DNA from: DATEDA01 sp963789885
Lineage (GTDB): Bacteria > Pseudomonadota > Gammaproteobacteria > Burkholderiales > SG8-39
Direction of reading: 5' to 3'
DNA: 64,000 nucleotides
NCBI GenBank assembly: GCA_963789885.1
Contig: CAWBNB010000021.1
Coordinates: 124,001-188,000, forward strand
How positions within the stretch are numbered: position 1 is the stretch's first letter; every line of letters begins with the position of its first letter. The notes beneath the pieces are model-generated. The model was given only the letters and a program-made list of their open reading frames with translations, was not told the origin of the DNA and searched no databases. The position numbers were made by a program, and so were the translations under genes. Below are positions 1 to 8,017 of this stretch, piece by piece.

Positions 1-251
1 CAACCCGGACCCCAGCCCCAACCGACGCCCCAAGCCGGGCCCCAACCCCAACCGGGGCCCCAACCCCCTCGCCAGCCCCAGCCTGCCCCCCACACCGGGC
101 CACCGACGACGACGCCCACGCGCACGCCACTGTGGCCGCCGCCGTGGCCGCCGCCGTGGCCGCCGCCACGGCCGCCGGCAAACGCCGTCCCGCTCGCGAA
201 AACCATCGCGAGCAGCGCCACGGCTCCCACGGCGGCGTGCAGCACCTTCAT
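1..251 (-). CDS. Gly/Trp-rich small secreted protein (partial, runs off the left edge)
   Basis: Reading leftwards from an ATG whose complement is at 249-251, the frame stays open to base 1, so at least 83 codons are present and the C-terminus is outside the window. Residues 1-25 form a clear Sec signal peptide (Met-Lys start, Ala/Leu/Val core, likely cut after an A-F-A motif). It is followed by three Gly-Gly-Gly-His units, a short Val-rich stretch, and then repeating Gly-Trp-Gly-Pro-like units. A GGAG lies about 14 bases upstream of the start. Low-complexity Gly/Trp/His proteins of this kind are usually exported and of unknown role. I assign no function. Confidence 0.6.
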   Translation of the reverse strand, partial: MKVLHAAVGAVALLAMVFASGTAFAGGRGGGHGGGHGGGHSGVRVGVVVGGPVWGAGWGWRGGWGPGWGWGPAWGVGWGWGPG

Positions 252-298
252 GCTGCCAATAATGCTCCGGAACCCGATCCGGTGCACCGACCGAAACG

Positions 299-320
299 AC
301 TTGTTACAACATTTACAAGT
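299..320. repeat. Inverted repeat in AT-rich divergent spacer
   Basis: ACTTGT (299-304) and ACAAGT (315-320) form a perfect 6-bp inverted repeat with a 10-base spacer. It sits in the only AT-rich patch between the leftward Gly/Trp protein and the rightward amidohydrolase. It could be an operator for either gene. There is no direct evidence beyond symmetry and location. Confidence 0.35.
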
Positions 321-457
321 GGTGAGTGAAGGCCTTTCCGTCGCGTGGCGGCGTTCCGTCACCCGCCGTGCGTCTGCGTCGCAGCAAGCAGGCTCGCGAA
401 CCGAAGGCCGCAGAGCGGCTTACCATCTGCGCCCGGCGTGGCGGAGCGGAGTTGCAA

Positions 458-1489
458 GTGAAAATCGATATCTTCAATCACGTGATGCCCCTGCGTTACC
501 TCGAGCTGATGAAGAGCCACTCGAAGGATGCCGGGCTAGTGAAGCGCATGTCCTCCCTGCGCATGCTGTGGGACATCGACGCCCGCGTCGCGATGCTCGC
601 CGAGAAGTTCCCGGACGTGCAACAGGTGCTGACGCTCTCGCTGCCGCCGCCGGAGGCGCTCGGCGGGCCCGATCTCGCGCCCGATCTCGCGCGGGTCGCG
701 AACGACGGCATGGCCGAGATCTGCCGCCGCTGGCCGGAGCGCTTCCCGGCGTTCGTCGCATCGCTGCCGATGAACAACGTGCCCGCGGCTCTCGCGGAAA
801 TGGACCGTGCGATCGGCGACCTCGGCGCGCGCGGCATCCAGATCTGCACCAACGTGGCGGGGCGGCCGCTCGACGAGCCGGAGTTCCTCCCGGTGTTCGA
901 GCGGGCGACGAACCACCACGACGTCCCGATCTGGATGCATCCGGCGCGGCCCGCCGCGTTCGCCGACTACCGCACGGAGCAGAAGTCGAAGTACGAGATC
1001 TGGCAGGTGCTCGGGTGGCCGTACGAGACGAGCGTCGCGATGGCGCGCATGGTGTTCTCGGGGCTGCTCGCCCGGCTGCCGAACGCGCGCATCATCACCC
1101 ATCACTGCGGCGGCATGATCCCGTACTTCGCCGGCCGCGCCGAGACGCTGTGGGCGCAGCTCGGCTCGCGCTCCGCCGACGAGGATTACTCGGCGGTGCT
1201 CGGGAATCTCGCCAGGCCGCCCCTCGAATACTTCCGGATGTTCTACGGCGACACCGTGCTTGGCGGCGCGTCGGCGCCGCTCGCATGCGGGCTCGCGTTC
1301 TTCGGCGCCGATCGCGTGGTGTTCGCGAGCGACTGCCCGTTCGATCCGGAGGGCGGGCCGATGTTCATCCGCGAGGGGATCCGCTCGATCGAGGACCTCG
1401 CGCTCGCCGAAGGCGACAAGCGGAAGATCTACTTCGGCAACGCGATGCGTCTGCTGAAATTCAAGTTGCCCGACCAGGAGAGACAATGA
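458..1489 (+). CDS. Amidohydrolase family 2 (ACMSD-like) metal-dependent hydrolase/decarboxylase
   Basis: This is a TIM-barrel amidohydrolase of about 343 residues, in the family of 2-amino-3-carboxymuconate-6-semialdehyde decarboxylase and related aromatic-acid (de)carboxylases. The GTG at 458 is chosen because the conserved first strand (K-I-D-I-F-N-H) begins directly after it; the longer open frame upstream is low-quality coding. Metal-ligand landmarks are visible: W-M-H-P near residue 159, T-H-H-C-G-G near 213, and the catalytic-type Asp in A-S-D-C-P-F near 290. The first His of the usual HxH pair is Phe here (F-N-H). It overlaps the downstream Bug gene by 4 bases (ATGA), so the two are probably co-translated. 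The substrate is unknown. Confidence 0.85.
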   Translation: MKIDIFNHVMPLRYLELMKSHSKDAGLVKRMSSLRMLWDIDARVAMLAEKFPDVQQVLTLSLPPPEALGGPDLAPDLARVANDGMAEICRRWPERFPAFVASLPMNNVPAALAEMDRAIGDLGARGIQICTNVAGRPLDEPEFLPVFERATNHHDVPIWMHPARPAAFADYRTEQKSKYEIWQVLGWPYETSVAMARMVFSGLLARLPNARIITHHCGGMIPYFAGRAETLWAQLGSRSADEDYSAVLGNLARPPLEYFRMFYGDTVLGGASAPLACGLAFFGADRVVFASDCPFDPEGGPMFIREGIRSIEDLALAEGDKRKIYFGNAMRLLKFKLPDQERQ

Positions 1490-2457
1490 TCAAGCAGCTG
1501 TTCGCAATGCTCACCGCCGTCGCATGCGCCGGCAACGCGGCGGCGCAGGGCGCCGCCGCCGACTATCCCAATCGGGTCGTGCGGACGGTCGTGCCCTACA
1601 CGACGGCGACCGGGCCCGATCTGCTCGCGCGCACGATCGGCGCGAAGCTTGCGGAGCGCTGGAAGCAGCCGGTCGTCGTCGAGAACCGTCCCGGCGCCTC
1701 CGGGAATATCGGTGCCGAGGCGGTCGCGAAGGCGGCGCCCGACGGCTACACGCTCATGCTCAACGTGACGACGCTCGCCATCACGCCGGCGATGTATCCC
1801 GCGCTTCCCTTCGACCCGGTGCAGAGCTTCGCGCCGATCTCGCTCATCGCGACCGGGAGTATCGTGCTCGTGACCAACGCCGCAGTGCCGGTGAAGAACG
1901 CGCAGGAGTTCGTGGCGCTCGCGAAGGCGAAGCCGGGCGCGATCAAATACAGCTCGCCCGGGAGCGGCACGCCGCAGCACGTCGCGATGGAACTCTTCCG
2001 GCTGCAGACCGGGACCGATCTGCTGCACGTGCCGTACAAGGGCGCGGCCGGCGCGGTCACCGACCTCCTCGGCGGCCAGGTCGACGCGTCGTTGCTGCCG
2101 GTGCACCAGGCGAAGTCGCACGTCGACGGCGGCAAGGTGCGCGTCCTCGGCGTGGTCAGCGGCGCGCGCACGCCGCTCTGGCCCGACGTCCCGACGCTCG
2201 GCGAGCAGGGCTTCCCGGGAGTCGAGGCCGATCTCTGGTTCGGCTACTGGGCACCGGCGGGTACGTCGCCCGAAATCGTCGCGAAGATCGGCCAGGAGGT
2301 CACCCAGGTTCTGGCCCTGCCCGACGTGCGCGACGCGCTGACGAGGCAGGGCCTCGTGCCGACACCGGGCGGGCCGGACGAGCTGGCGGCGCTCCTGAAA
2401 CGCGAGCTCGACCGCTGGGGGAAGGTCGTCCGCGAGGCGAAGATCAAGGCCGATTGA
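1486..2457 (+). CDS. Bug-family (TctC-like) tripartite tricarboxylate transporter substrate-binding protein
   Basis: Periplasmic solute receptor of 323 residues. Residues 1-22 are a signal peptide ending in an A-A-A-Q region. The mature part carries the family hallmarks: Y-P-N-R-V-V-R near the start, V-V-V-E-N-R-P-G-A-S-G-N-I-G around residue 65, A-P-D-G-Y-T, and H-V-P-Y-K-G-A-A-G near 180. Bug proteins bind small carboxylates or amides and usually work with a TctA/TctB membrane pair, but no such pair is encoded in this window. The gene starts inside the stop codon of the amidohydrolase, which suggests that the receptor and enzyme serve the same substrate. Confidence 0.93.
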   Translation: MIKQLFAMLTAVACAGNAAAQGAAADYPNRVVRTVVPYTTATGPDLLARTIGAKLAERWKQPVVVENRPGASGNIGAEAVAKAAPDGYTLMLNVTTLAITPAMYPALPFDPVQSFAPISLIATGSIVLVTNAAVPVKNAQEFVALAKAKPGAIKYSSPGSGTPQHVAMELFRLQTGTDLLHVPYKGAAGAVTDLLGGQVDASLLPVHQAKSHVDGGKVRVLGVVSGARTPLWPDVPTLGEQGFPGVEADLWFGYWAPAGTSPEIVAKIGQEVTQVLALPDVRDALTRQGLVPTPGGPDELAALLKRELDRWGKVVREAKIKAD

Positions 2458-2479
2458 GCGCCGGCGGGACGGCGAAGGC

Positions 2480-4153
2480 GTGGCCGAACGTGCGCCAGTA
2501 CTGATCGTCGGCGGCGGTCCGTGCGGACTCGTGCTCGCGATCGAGCTCGGGCGGCGCGGCGTCGGCTGCGTCGTGTTCAACGACCGGCCGGACACCACGC
2601 CGCATCCGCAGGCGAACGCAACCCAGGCGCGGACGATGGAGCATTTCCGGCGGCTCGGGATCGGCGAGGAGATCCGCGCCCAGGGCCTGCCCGGGGACTA
2701 TCCGACGGACATCGCGTATTTCACACGGTACACCGGGTACGAGCTTGCGCGCTTTCGCCAGCCGGCCTCGGCGCGAACCGCCGAGATCGCGCGGGCATCG
2801 ACCGGATCGTGGAGCACGCCCGAGCTGCCGCATCGCTGCTCCCAGCTCTACATCGAGCGCGTGCTGAAGCGCGCCGCCGCCAGCTATCCCGCGGTGACCT
2901 TGCGCTTCGGCTGGACGGTGACCGCGGTCGAGCTTTCTGCCGACGGGGCGATCGCGCACGCCGAGCGCGCCGACGGCGGCGCACGCGAGTCGTGGCACGG
3001 CGACTATCTCGTCGGCGCCGACGGGCCGCGGAGCCTCGTGCGCCGCGCGCTCGAGATCGACTACGCCGGCGAGAGCGGCGTCGTCCGCGACTTCATGGGC
3101 GGGCGGATGCACGCGACGTATCTCCGCGCGCCGGAGCTCTATCGCGTCATTCCGCATGACCGCGCCTGGATGTACTGGGCGTTCAACCGCGAGCGGCGGA
3201 GTTTCATGGCCGCGCTCGACGGCCGCGAGCGCTTCGCGTTCCACACGCAGCTCCGTCCCGGCGAGGAGGACTTCGCCGCGCGGCCGGACGCCGGCGAGGT
3301 CTATCTGCGGCAGGCGCTCGGCACGGCCGTTCCGATCGAGGTGCTGTTCTGTGCGAGCTGGAACGCCGGCTACACGCTGGTTGCGCAGCGTTTCGGCGCA
3401 GAACGCGCGTTCATCGGCGGTGATGCGGCGCATCTTTTCACGCCGACCGGCGGGCTCGGGTACAACACCGCGGTCGAGGACGCGGTGAACCTCGGCTGGA
3501 AGCTCGCAGCGGTGGTGCAGGGCTGGGGTGGGCCGGGGCTCCTCGCGACGTACGAGTCGGAGCGCCGGCCGGCGGCGCAGCGCAACACCGCGATCGCCCG
3601 CGGATTCGCCGACAGCATCGGCCGCTACACCGCTCACGAGGCGATCGAGGCTCCCGGACCCGAGGGCGACCGGGTGCGCGTCGAGGCGGGCGCATACTTG
3701 CTCGACCACGCGCGCCGGGAGTTCAGTATCCCGGGCGTCACCTTCGGGGTGCGCTACGACGCCTCGCCGATCGTGCTCGCGGATGCTGCGCCGCCGGTCG
3801 ACGAGATCAACCGCTACGTGCCGTCGGGCGTCCCGGGCGGACGCGCGCCGCATGCCTGGCTCGCCGACGGCAGCTCGCTCTACGACCGGCTCGGCCGCGA
3901 CTTCACGCTGCTCAAGCTCGCAGCGGCAGACGAGTGGGGATTCGCGGACGCGGCGCGTGGCCTGGGCATCCCACTTGCCCAGCTCGACCTCTCGCGCGAG
4001 CCCGCGGCGAGCGAGCTTCGGGCGCTGTACGGCGCCGACCTTGCCCTCGTTCGCCCGGACCAGCACCTCGCCTGGCGCGGCGACGAACGCGCCGATGCGC
4101 GCGCGGTGCTCGAACGGATGACCGGAAGGGTCAGTCGAGCCGCAGGAGTCTAG
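2480..4153 (+). CDS. FAD-dependent aromatic hydroxylase (PheA/TfdB-type monooxygenase)
   Basis: Class A flavoprotein monooxygenase of 557 residues that would use NAD(P)H and O2 to hydroxylate an aromatic ring. The N-terminal Rossmann motif G-G-G-P-C-G lies near residues 10-16, the D-G-P-R-S motif near 180, and the second FAD motif G-G-D-A-A-H followed by G-G-L-G-Y-N-T-A-V-E-D-A-V-N-L near 313. A C-terminal thioredoxin-like tail is present, as in phenol and 2,4-dichlorophenol hydroxylases. The start is a GTG 22 bases after the Bug stop. Its 3' end overlaps the convergent amidohydrolase by 23 bases. The true substrate cannot be read from sequence. Confidence 0.88.
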   Translation: MAERAPVLIVGGGPCGLVLAIELGRRGVGCVVFNDRPDTTPHPQANATQARTMEHFRRLGIGEEIRAQGLPGDYPTDIAYFTRYTGYELARFRQPASARTAEIARASTGSWSTPELPHRCSQLYIERVLKRAAASYPAVTLRFGWTVTAVELSADGAIAHAERADGGARESWHGDYLVGADGPRSLVRRALEIDYAGESGVVRDFMGGRMHATYLRAPELYRVIPHDRAWMYWAFNRERRSFMAALDGRERFAFHTQLRPGEEDFAARPDAGEVYLRQALGTAVPIEVLFCASWNAGYTLVAQRFGAERAFIGGDAAHLFTPTGGLGYNTAVEDAVNLGWKLAAVVQGWGGPGLLATYESERRPAAQRNTAIARGFADSIGRYTAHEAIEAPGPEGDRVRVEAGAYLLDHARREFSIPGVTFGVRYDASPIVLADAAPPVDEINRYVPSGVPGGRAPHAWLADGSSLYDRLGRDFTLLKLAAADEWGFADAARGLGIPLAQLDLSREPAASELRALYGADLALVRPDQHLAWRGDERADARAVLERMTGRVSRAAGV

Positions 4154-5138
4154 CGGCCGTCCTCCCGAGGATGAGCTCGCGCTCCGCCGCCGGCACCGCC
4201 TCGAGGCGCTGCACGGTCCCGACCGGATCCGCGAGCCCCATGTCGAAGCAGTAGTCGCTGCCGAGCACGACCCGGTCGGCCCCGACCAGGCGCACGAGGT
4301 TCAGGTTGATCCGGTCGTCGTGGCCGATCGTGTCGTAGGTGAACCGACGCAGGTACTCGCTCGGCAGCCGCTTCATGTGCTTGAGCTCCGGGCGGACCTT
4401 CGTGCCGTGGTCGAGCCGGCCGATCAGCCCCGGGAACGCGCCGCCGGCGTGCGGCAGGTTCACCTCGAGTCGCGGGAAGGCATCGAGCACGCCGCCGAAG
4501 ATCAGCGACGCGGCCGCGACGCCGGTGTCGTACGGGTTGCCGAGCAGGTTCCGCAGGTAGTAGTTGCCGGTCCGGTCGCGCCCGATCGTGTCGACCGGAT
4601 GCAGGAATACCGGCCAGCCGAGCGCCTCGGCCTTCGCGTAGACATCCCAGAACCGTCGGTCGTCGAGCTCGACGCCGTTGACGTTGGTGGCGAGATACAT
4701 CCCGCGCATGCCGGGGAGCTTCGACGCCCGCTCGAGCTCCTGCAGCGCGAGCTCCGGCGCCTGCATCGGCAGCATCGCGAGCCCGACGAAGCGAGCGGGG
4801 TGGCGCACGTGCGCCGCCGAAGCAGCGTCGTTGAACGCCTCCGCCAATGCGAGCCCGAGCACCGGCGACGCCCAGTAGACCATCGGCGTCGTGAGCGACA
4901 GCGCGTGCACGTCGACGCCCGCCTTGTCCATCGCCGCTAGCCGCCGGTCGAGATCGACGAACTCCTCGGTGAAGGCGTTCGTCAGGCGCTCCGTGCGGAG
5001 CGCGTAGCCCTTGTCGGAGCGCTTGAGCTCCGCGCCCTCGCGTGCGCCGTCGCGCTCGAAGAGCCGCAGCCACTCGGCCGGGTACCAGTGGGCGTGGATG
5101 TCGACGGTGCGTGCACGGCGTTCGGCTGGGGCGGTCAT
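4131..5138 (-). CDS. Amidohydrolase family 2 (ACMSD-like) metal-dependent hydrolase
   Basis: This is a 335-residue TIM-barrel amidohydrolase, distinct from the one at 458-1489. Here the N-terminal metal motif is canonical (D-I-H-A-H, residues 13-17). Further landmarks are H-P-V-D near 179, P-H-A-G-G near 226, and the catalytic-type Asp in G-S-D-Y-C-F-D near 292. The start at 5138 is preferred over the longer frame because a strong GGAGAGA ribosome site lies 5 bases before it and the family begins there. Relatives decarboxylate or hydrolyse ring-cleavage products. It is transcribed away from the Bug gene at 5319 and converges on the hydroxylase. Confidence 0.87.
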   Translation of the reverse strand: MTAPAERRARTVDIHAHWYPAEWLRLFERDGAREGAELKRSDKGYALRTERLTNAFTEEFVDLDRRLAAMDKAGVDVHALSLTTPMVYWASPVLGLALAEAFNDAASAAHVRHPARFVGLAMLPMQAPELALQELERASKLPGMRGMYLATNVNGVELDDRRFWDVYAKAEALGWPVFLHPVDTIGRDRTGNYYLRNLLGNPYDTGVAAASLIFGGVLDAFPRLEVNLPHAGGAFPGLIGRLDHGTKVRPELKHMKRLPSEYLRRFTYDTIGHDDRINLNLVRLVGADRVVLGSDYCFDMGLADPVGTVQRLEAVPAAERELILGRTAARLLRLD

Positions 5139-5238
5139 CGGCGTCTCTCCGGAATCGGGCGAGGCGGCGGATGGTAACGGCTTCGCGGTGCCCGCACAAA
5201 TCACGCGGGTGCCGATCCATGCCGGCGCTCTATGGCTC

Positions 5239-5289
5239 GCATGCCGGGTCGGCATGCCGTTTGTGCCGCTCGGGTGTGCGGGCTATGCT
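5239..5289 (+). promoter_or_regulatory. Candidate sigma-70 promoter with an adjacent 7-bp inverted repeat
   Basis: TTGTGC (5261-5266), a 17-base spacer and TATGCT (5284-5289) make a good sigma-70-type promoter for the Bug gene that starts at 5319. Immediately upstream, GCATGCC (5239-5245) and GGCATGC (5251-5257) form a perfect 7-bp inverted repeat with a 5-base centre. Its right arm ends 4 bases before the -35 box, a plausible operator position in this divergent spacer. Confidence 0.5.
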
Positions 5290-5318
5290 CGCGCGAGACC
5301 AAGGAGAAGGAGGAGGCC

Positions 5319-6308
5319 ATGACCAGGCTCGCGATCCGCATGCACGTGCTCGTCGCGCTGTTGCTCGCCGCGATGCCGCTCCTGTCGGCGGCGCAGTCCG
5401 ACTACCCGAGCCGTCCGGTGAAGATCCTGGTGCCGTACGCGCCAGGCGGTGCGACCGACATCATCGCGCGGCACGTCGCCGGCAAGCTGAACGACGTTCT
5501 CGGGCAGAGCGTGGTGGTCGAGAATCGCGCGGGCGCGTCGGGCAACGTGGCGCTCGATGCGGCGGCGAAATCGCCGGCCGACGGATACACGCTCCTCTGC
5601 GGGAACGTTTCGACCAACGCGATCAACGAGACGACGTTCGCCGGCACGCTGCAGTCGAAGCCGTCGCGCGACCTCGTCGGCATCACCAAGCTGGTCGAGA
5701 TCCCGCACATCATAGTCGCGACGCCTTCGCTACCCGCCGCCAACGTGGCGGAGCTGGTGGCGCTGGCGAAGCAGGACCCGGGCAAGCTCAACTACGCCTC
5801 GGCCGGGCTGGGGACCTATCCGCATCTCGACATGGTGGTGCTCGAGAAGGCCGCCGGCATCAAACTGACGCACGTGCCGTACAAGGGCGGCGCCGGGCAG
5901 ATGCTCCCGAGCCTGATGGCCGGCGAGACCCAGGTGGCGTTCATCAACCTCGCGTCGTCGCTCCCGCAGGTGCGGGCCGGCAAGCTGAAAGCGCTTGCGA
6001 CCACTGCGCCGGCGCGGCTTCCCGAGCTGCCCGACGTGGCCACGATGGCGGAGCAGGGTTATCCCGGCATCGGGACGAACGCCTGGCAGGCGCTGTTCGT
6101 TCCCGCGGCGACCCCGAAACCCGTCATCGACAAGCTCTACGCGTCGGTCGTCAAGGTGCTGTCGCAGCCCGAGATGAAGGACATGCTGGCGAAGCAGATG
6201 ATGACGGTGACGCTCTCGGCGTCGCCCGAGGAGTTCAACGCACTCGTGCAGAAGGAGACGGGCGAGTGGGCGAAGGTGGTGCACGAGAACCAGGTGAAGA
6301 TCGACTGA
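5319..6308 (+). CDS. Bug-family (TctC-like) substrate-binding protein
   Basis: Periplasmic receptor of 329 residues. The start is fixed by a perfect AGGAGG 3 bases before the ATG. Residues 1-25 form a signal peptide (M-T-R start, Leu/Ala core, A-A-Q-S cut region). Family motifs seen are S-R-P-V-K-I-L-V-P-Y-A-P-G-G-A-T-D, V-V-V-E-N-R-A-G-A-S-G-N, and H-V-P-Y-K-G-G-A-G. The CocE-type hydrolase starts 21 bases downstream, so the two are likely one transcript: uptake of an ester or amide followed by its hydrolysis. It is an orphan receptor, with no TctA/TctB genes nearby. Confidence 0.93.
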   Translation: MTRLAIRMHVLVALLLAAMPLLSAAQSDYPSRPVKILVPYAPGGATDIIARHVAGKLNDVLGQSVVVENRAGASGNVALDAAAKSPADGYTLLCGNVSTNAINETTFAGTLQSKPSRDLVGITKLVEIPHIIVATPSLPAANVAELVALAKQDPGKLNYASAGLGTYPHLDMVVLEKAAGIKLTHVPYKGGAGQMLPSLMAGETQVAFINLASSLPQVRAGKLKALATTAPARLPELPDVATMAEQGYPGIGTNAWQALFVPAATPKPVIDKLYASVVKVLSQPEMKDMLAKQMMTVTLSASPEEFNALVQKETGEWAKVVHENQVKID

Positions 6309-6328
6309 TCGCGCCTGTCGCCGCGCCA

Positions 6329-8014
6329 ATGGCGAAACGCACCGCCCGTCTCTCGCAGCCGCGGTACGACGTCGCGATCGAGAAGGACCTCGCCGTCCCG
6401 GCGCGCGACGGGGCGCGGCTCGCGGCCGATCTCTTCCGGCCGAAATCGGGCGGGCGCTTCCCGGTCATCGTCAATATCGGCGCCTACCAGAAGGACAAGG
6501 TCTGGGTGCCGCCCCCCGACCTCGAGGAGGCGCCGAATCCCTACATGAACTGGGAGACGGTGAACCCGCTGTGGTGGGTGCCGCGCGGATACGCGGCGTT
6601 GCGGGTGGACACACGCGGTACCGGCAAGTCGCCGGGGCGCACCGACCCGTTCTCGCCGAGCGAGGCGCGCGACTTCTACGACGTGATCGAGTGGGCGGCG
6701 CGGCAACCGTGGTGCAACGGCCGCGTGGGGCTCAGCGGGATCTCCTACTTCGCGATGACGCAGTGGCTGGTCGCGAGCCTGCGGCCGCCGTCGCTGGCTG
6801 CGATGATCCCGTGGGAAGGCGCCGCCGACATGTACCGGGACTTCGGTTATCACGGCGGGATCTTCTCGTTCGGGTTCGTCGTCAACTGGTACAACAACCA
6901 CATGGCCCACCACCTGCTGGGCGGACCGCAGGCGACCTCGCCGGACGCGTTCGCGACGCCGTGGGTGTGGGAGTACATGCGGCACAGCCTGGACAGCGAC
7001 TGGTATCACGGCCGCCGGCCGATCTGGGAAAACATCGATGTGCCGCTCTACAGCGCGGGCAACTGGAGCGGGATGGGTCTCCACCTGCGCGGGAACACCG
7101 AGGGCTACCTGCGCGCCGCTTCGCGGCACAAGAAGCTCCGTATCCACGCCGGCACCCACTACCACGGCTTCTACACGCAGGAAGGCCGGCACGATCAGCT
7201 CCGCTTCCTCGATCACTGGCTGAAGGGCATCGACAACGGGGTCATGCGCGAGCCGCCGGTGAAGCTCCTGATCCGCAAGGGCGGCCACGGCAACGCCAAC
7301 TGGCGCACCGAGAAGGAATGGCCGCTCGCGCGGACCCGCTGGACGAAGTTCTATCTCCGGCCGGAACCGAATGCGCGAGGTCGCGATGTCGAAGGTGCCC
7401 TCGTCGCCGAGCTGCCGCGGAAGGGCAGCTCGGTTTCGTACGCCGCGAGCGGCATGACGAAGGCGGGCGTCGCGACCGCGTCCTGGACGTCGACCGCGCT
7501 TGCCGGGAGCCTGCCGCGGATGGGCGTGTCGTTCGAGACGGCGCCGCTGCGCTCGCCGCTCGAGATCACCGGACCGGTCGTCCTGGTGCTGTGGGTCGCG
7601 AGCACGACCGAGGACATGGACGTCTTCGCGACGATCCGGAACATCGGCCGCGACGGCAAGGACGTGTTCGAGATCGGCCAGCAGGGACAGCCGGTGCCGG
7701 TCGCGAAGGGCTGGCTGCGCGCGTCCCATCGCGAGCTGGACGAGAAGCTCTCGCTGCCCTTCCGCCCATACCACCGGCACATGACGCGCCAGCGGCTGGG
7801 CAGGGACGAGGTCGTGAGGCTGGACGTCGAGATCTGGCCGACGTCGATGGTGTTCGCGCGCGGGCATCGGATCCGCATCGACATCCAGCCGCGGGACGGG
7901 CTGGGCGCTGCGCCGTATACGCACTACGCCGCCGACTACAACTCCGGCAACAACACTATCCATACCGGCGGGACCCGGGCGTCGCACCTGCTGCTCCCGG
8001 TGATCCCGGGATAG
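6329..8014 (+). CDS. CocE/NonD family hydrolase (X-Pro dipeptidyl-peptidase S15 fold)
   Basis: Alpha/beta hydrolase of 561 residues in the cocaine esterase / S15 group, which cleaves esters, amides or acyl-amino acid bonds. The nucleophile elbow is G-L-S-G-I-S-Y near residues 135-140, the catalytic His region is H-Y-H-G-F-Y near 275, and the C-terminal 250 residues form the jelly-roll domain, ending R-I-R-I-D-I-Q-P-R and G-G-T-R-A-S-H. The ATG at 6329 lies 20 bases after the Bug stop; the longer open frame upstream only overlaps other genes. No signal peptide is apparent, so it is probably cytoplasmic. Confidence 0.9.
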   Translation: MAKRTARLSQPRYDVAIEKDLAVPARDGARLAADLFRPKSGGRFPVIVNIGAYQKDKVWVPPPDLEEAPNPYMNWETVNPLWWVPRGYAALRVDTRGTGKSPGRTDPFSPSEARDFYDVIEWAARQPWCNGRVGLSGISYFAMTQWLVASLRPPSLAAMIPWEGAADMYRDFGYHGGIFSFGFVVNWYNNHMAHHLLGGPQATSPDAFATPWVWEYMRHSLDSDWYHGRRPIWENIDVPLYSAGNWSGMGLHLRGNTEGYLRAASRHKKLRIHAGTHYHGFYTQEGRHDQLRFLDHWLKGIDNGVMREPPVKLLIRKGGHGNANWRTEKEWPLARTRWTKFYLRPEPNARGRDVEGALVAELPRKGSSVSYAASGMTKAGVATASWTSTALAGSLPRMGVSFETAPLRSPLEITGPVVLVLWVASTTEDMDVFATIRNIGRDGKDVFEIGQQGQPVPVAKGWLRASHRELDEKLSLPFRPYHRHMTRQRLGRDEVVRLDVEIWPTSMVFARGHRIRIDIQPRDGLGAAPYTHYAADYNSGNNTIHTGGTRASHLLLPVIPG

Positions 8015-8017
8015 CGG

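Noticed and set aside
1..130. C-rich repeats of the CCCCAACC type at the window start, resembling a satellite or short CRISPR-like array
   Set aside because: Read on the minus strand they are Gly-Trp codons of a secreted protein; there are no spacers of fixed length.
250..1485. Very long open frame reaching from 250 into the first Bug gene
   Set aside because: Before the Bug signal peptide at 1486 the frame is an out-of-frame shadow of the amidohydrolase.
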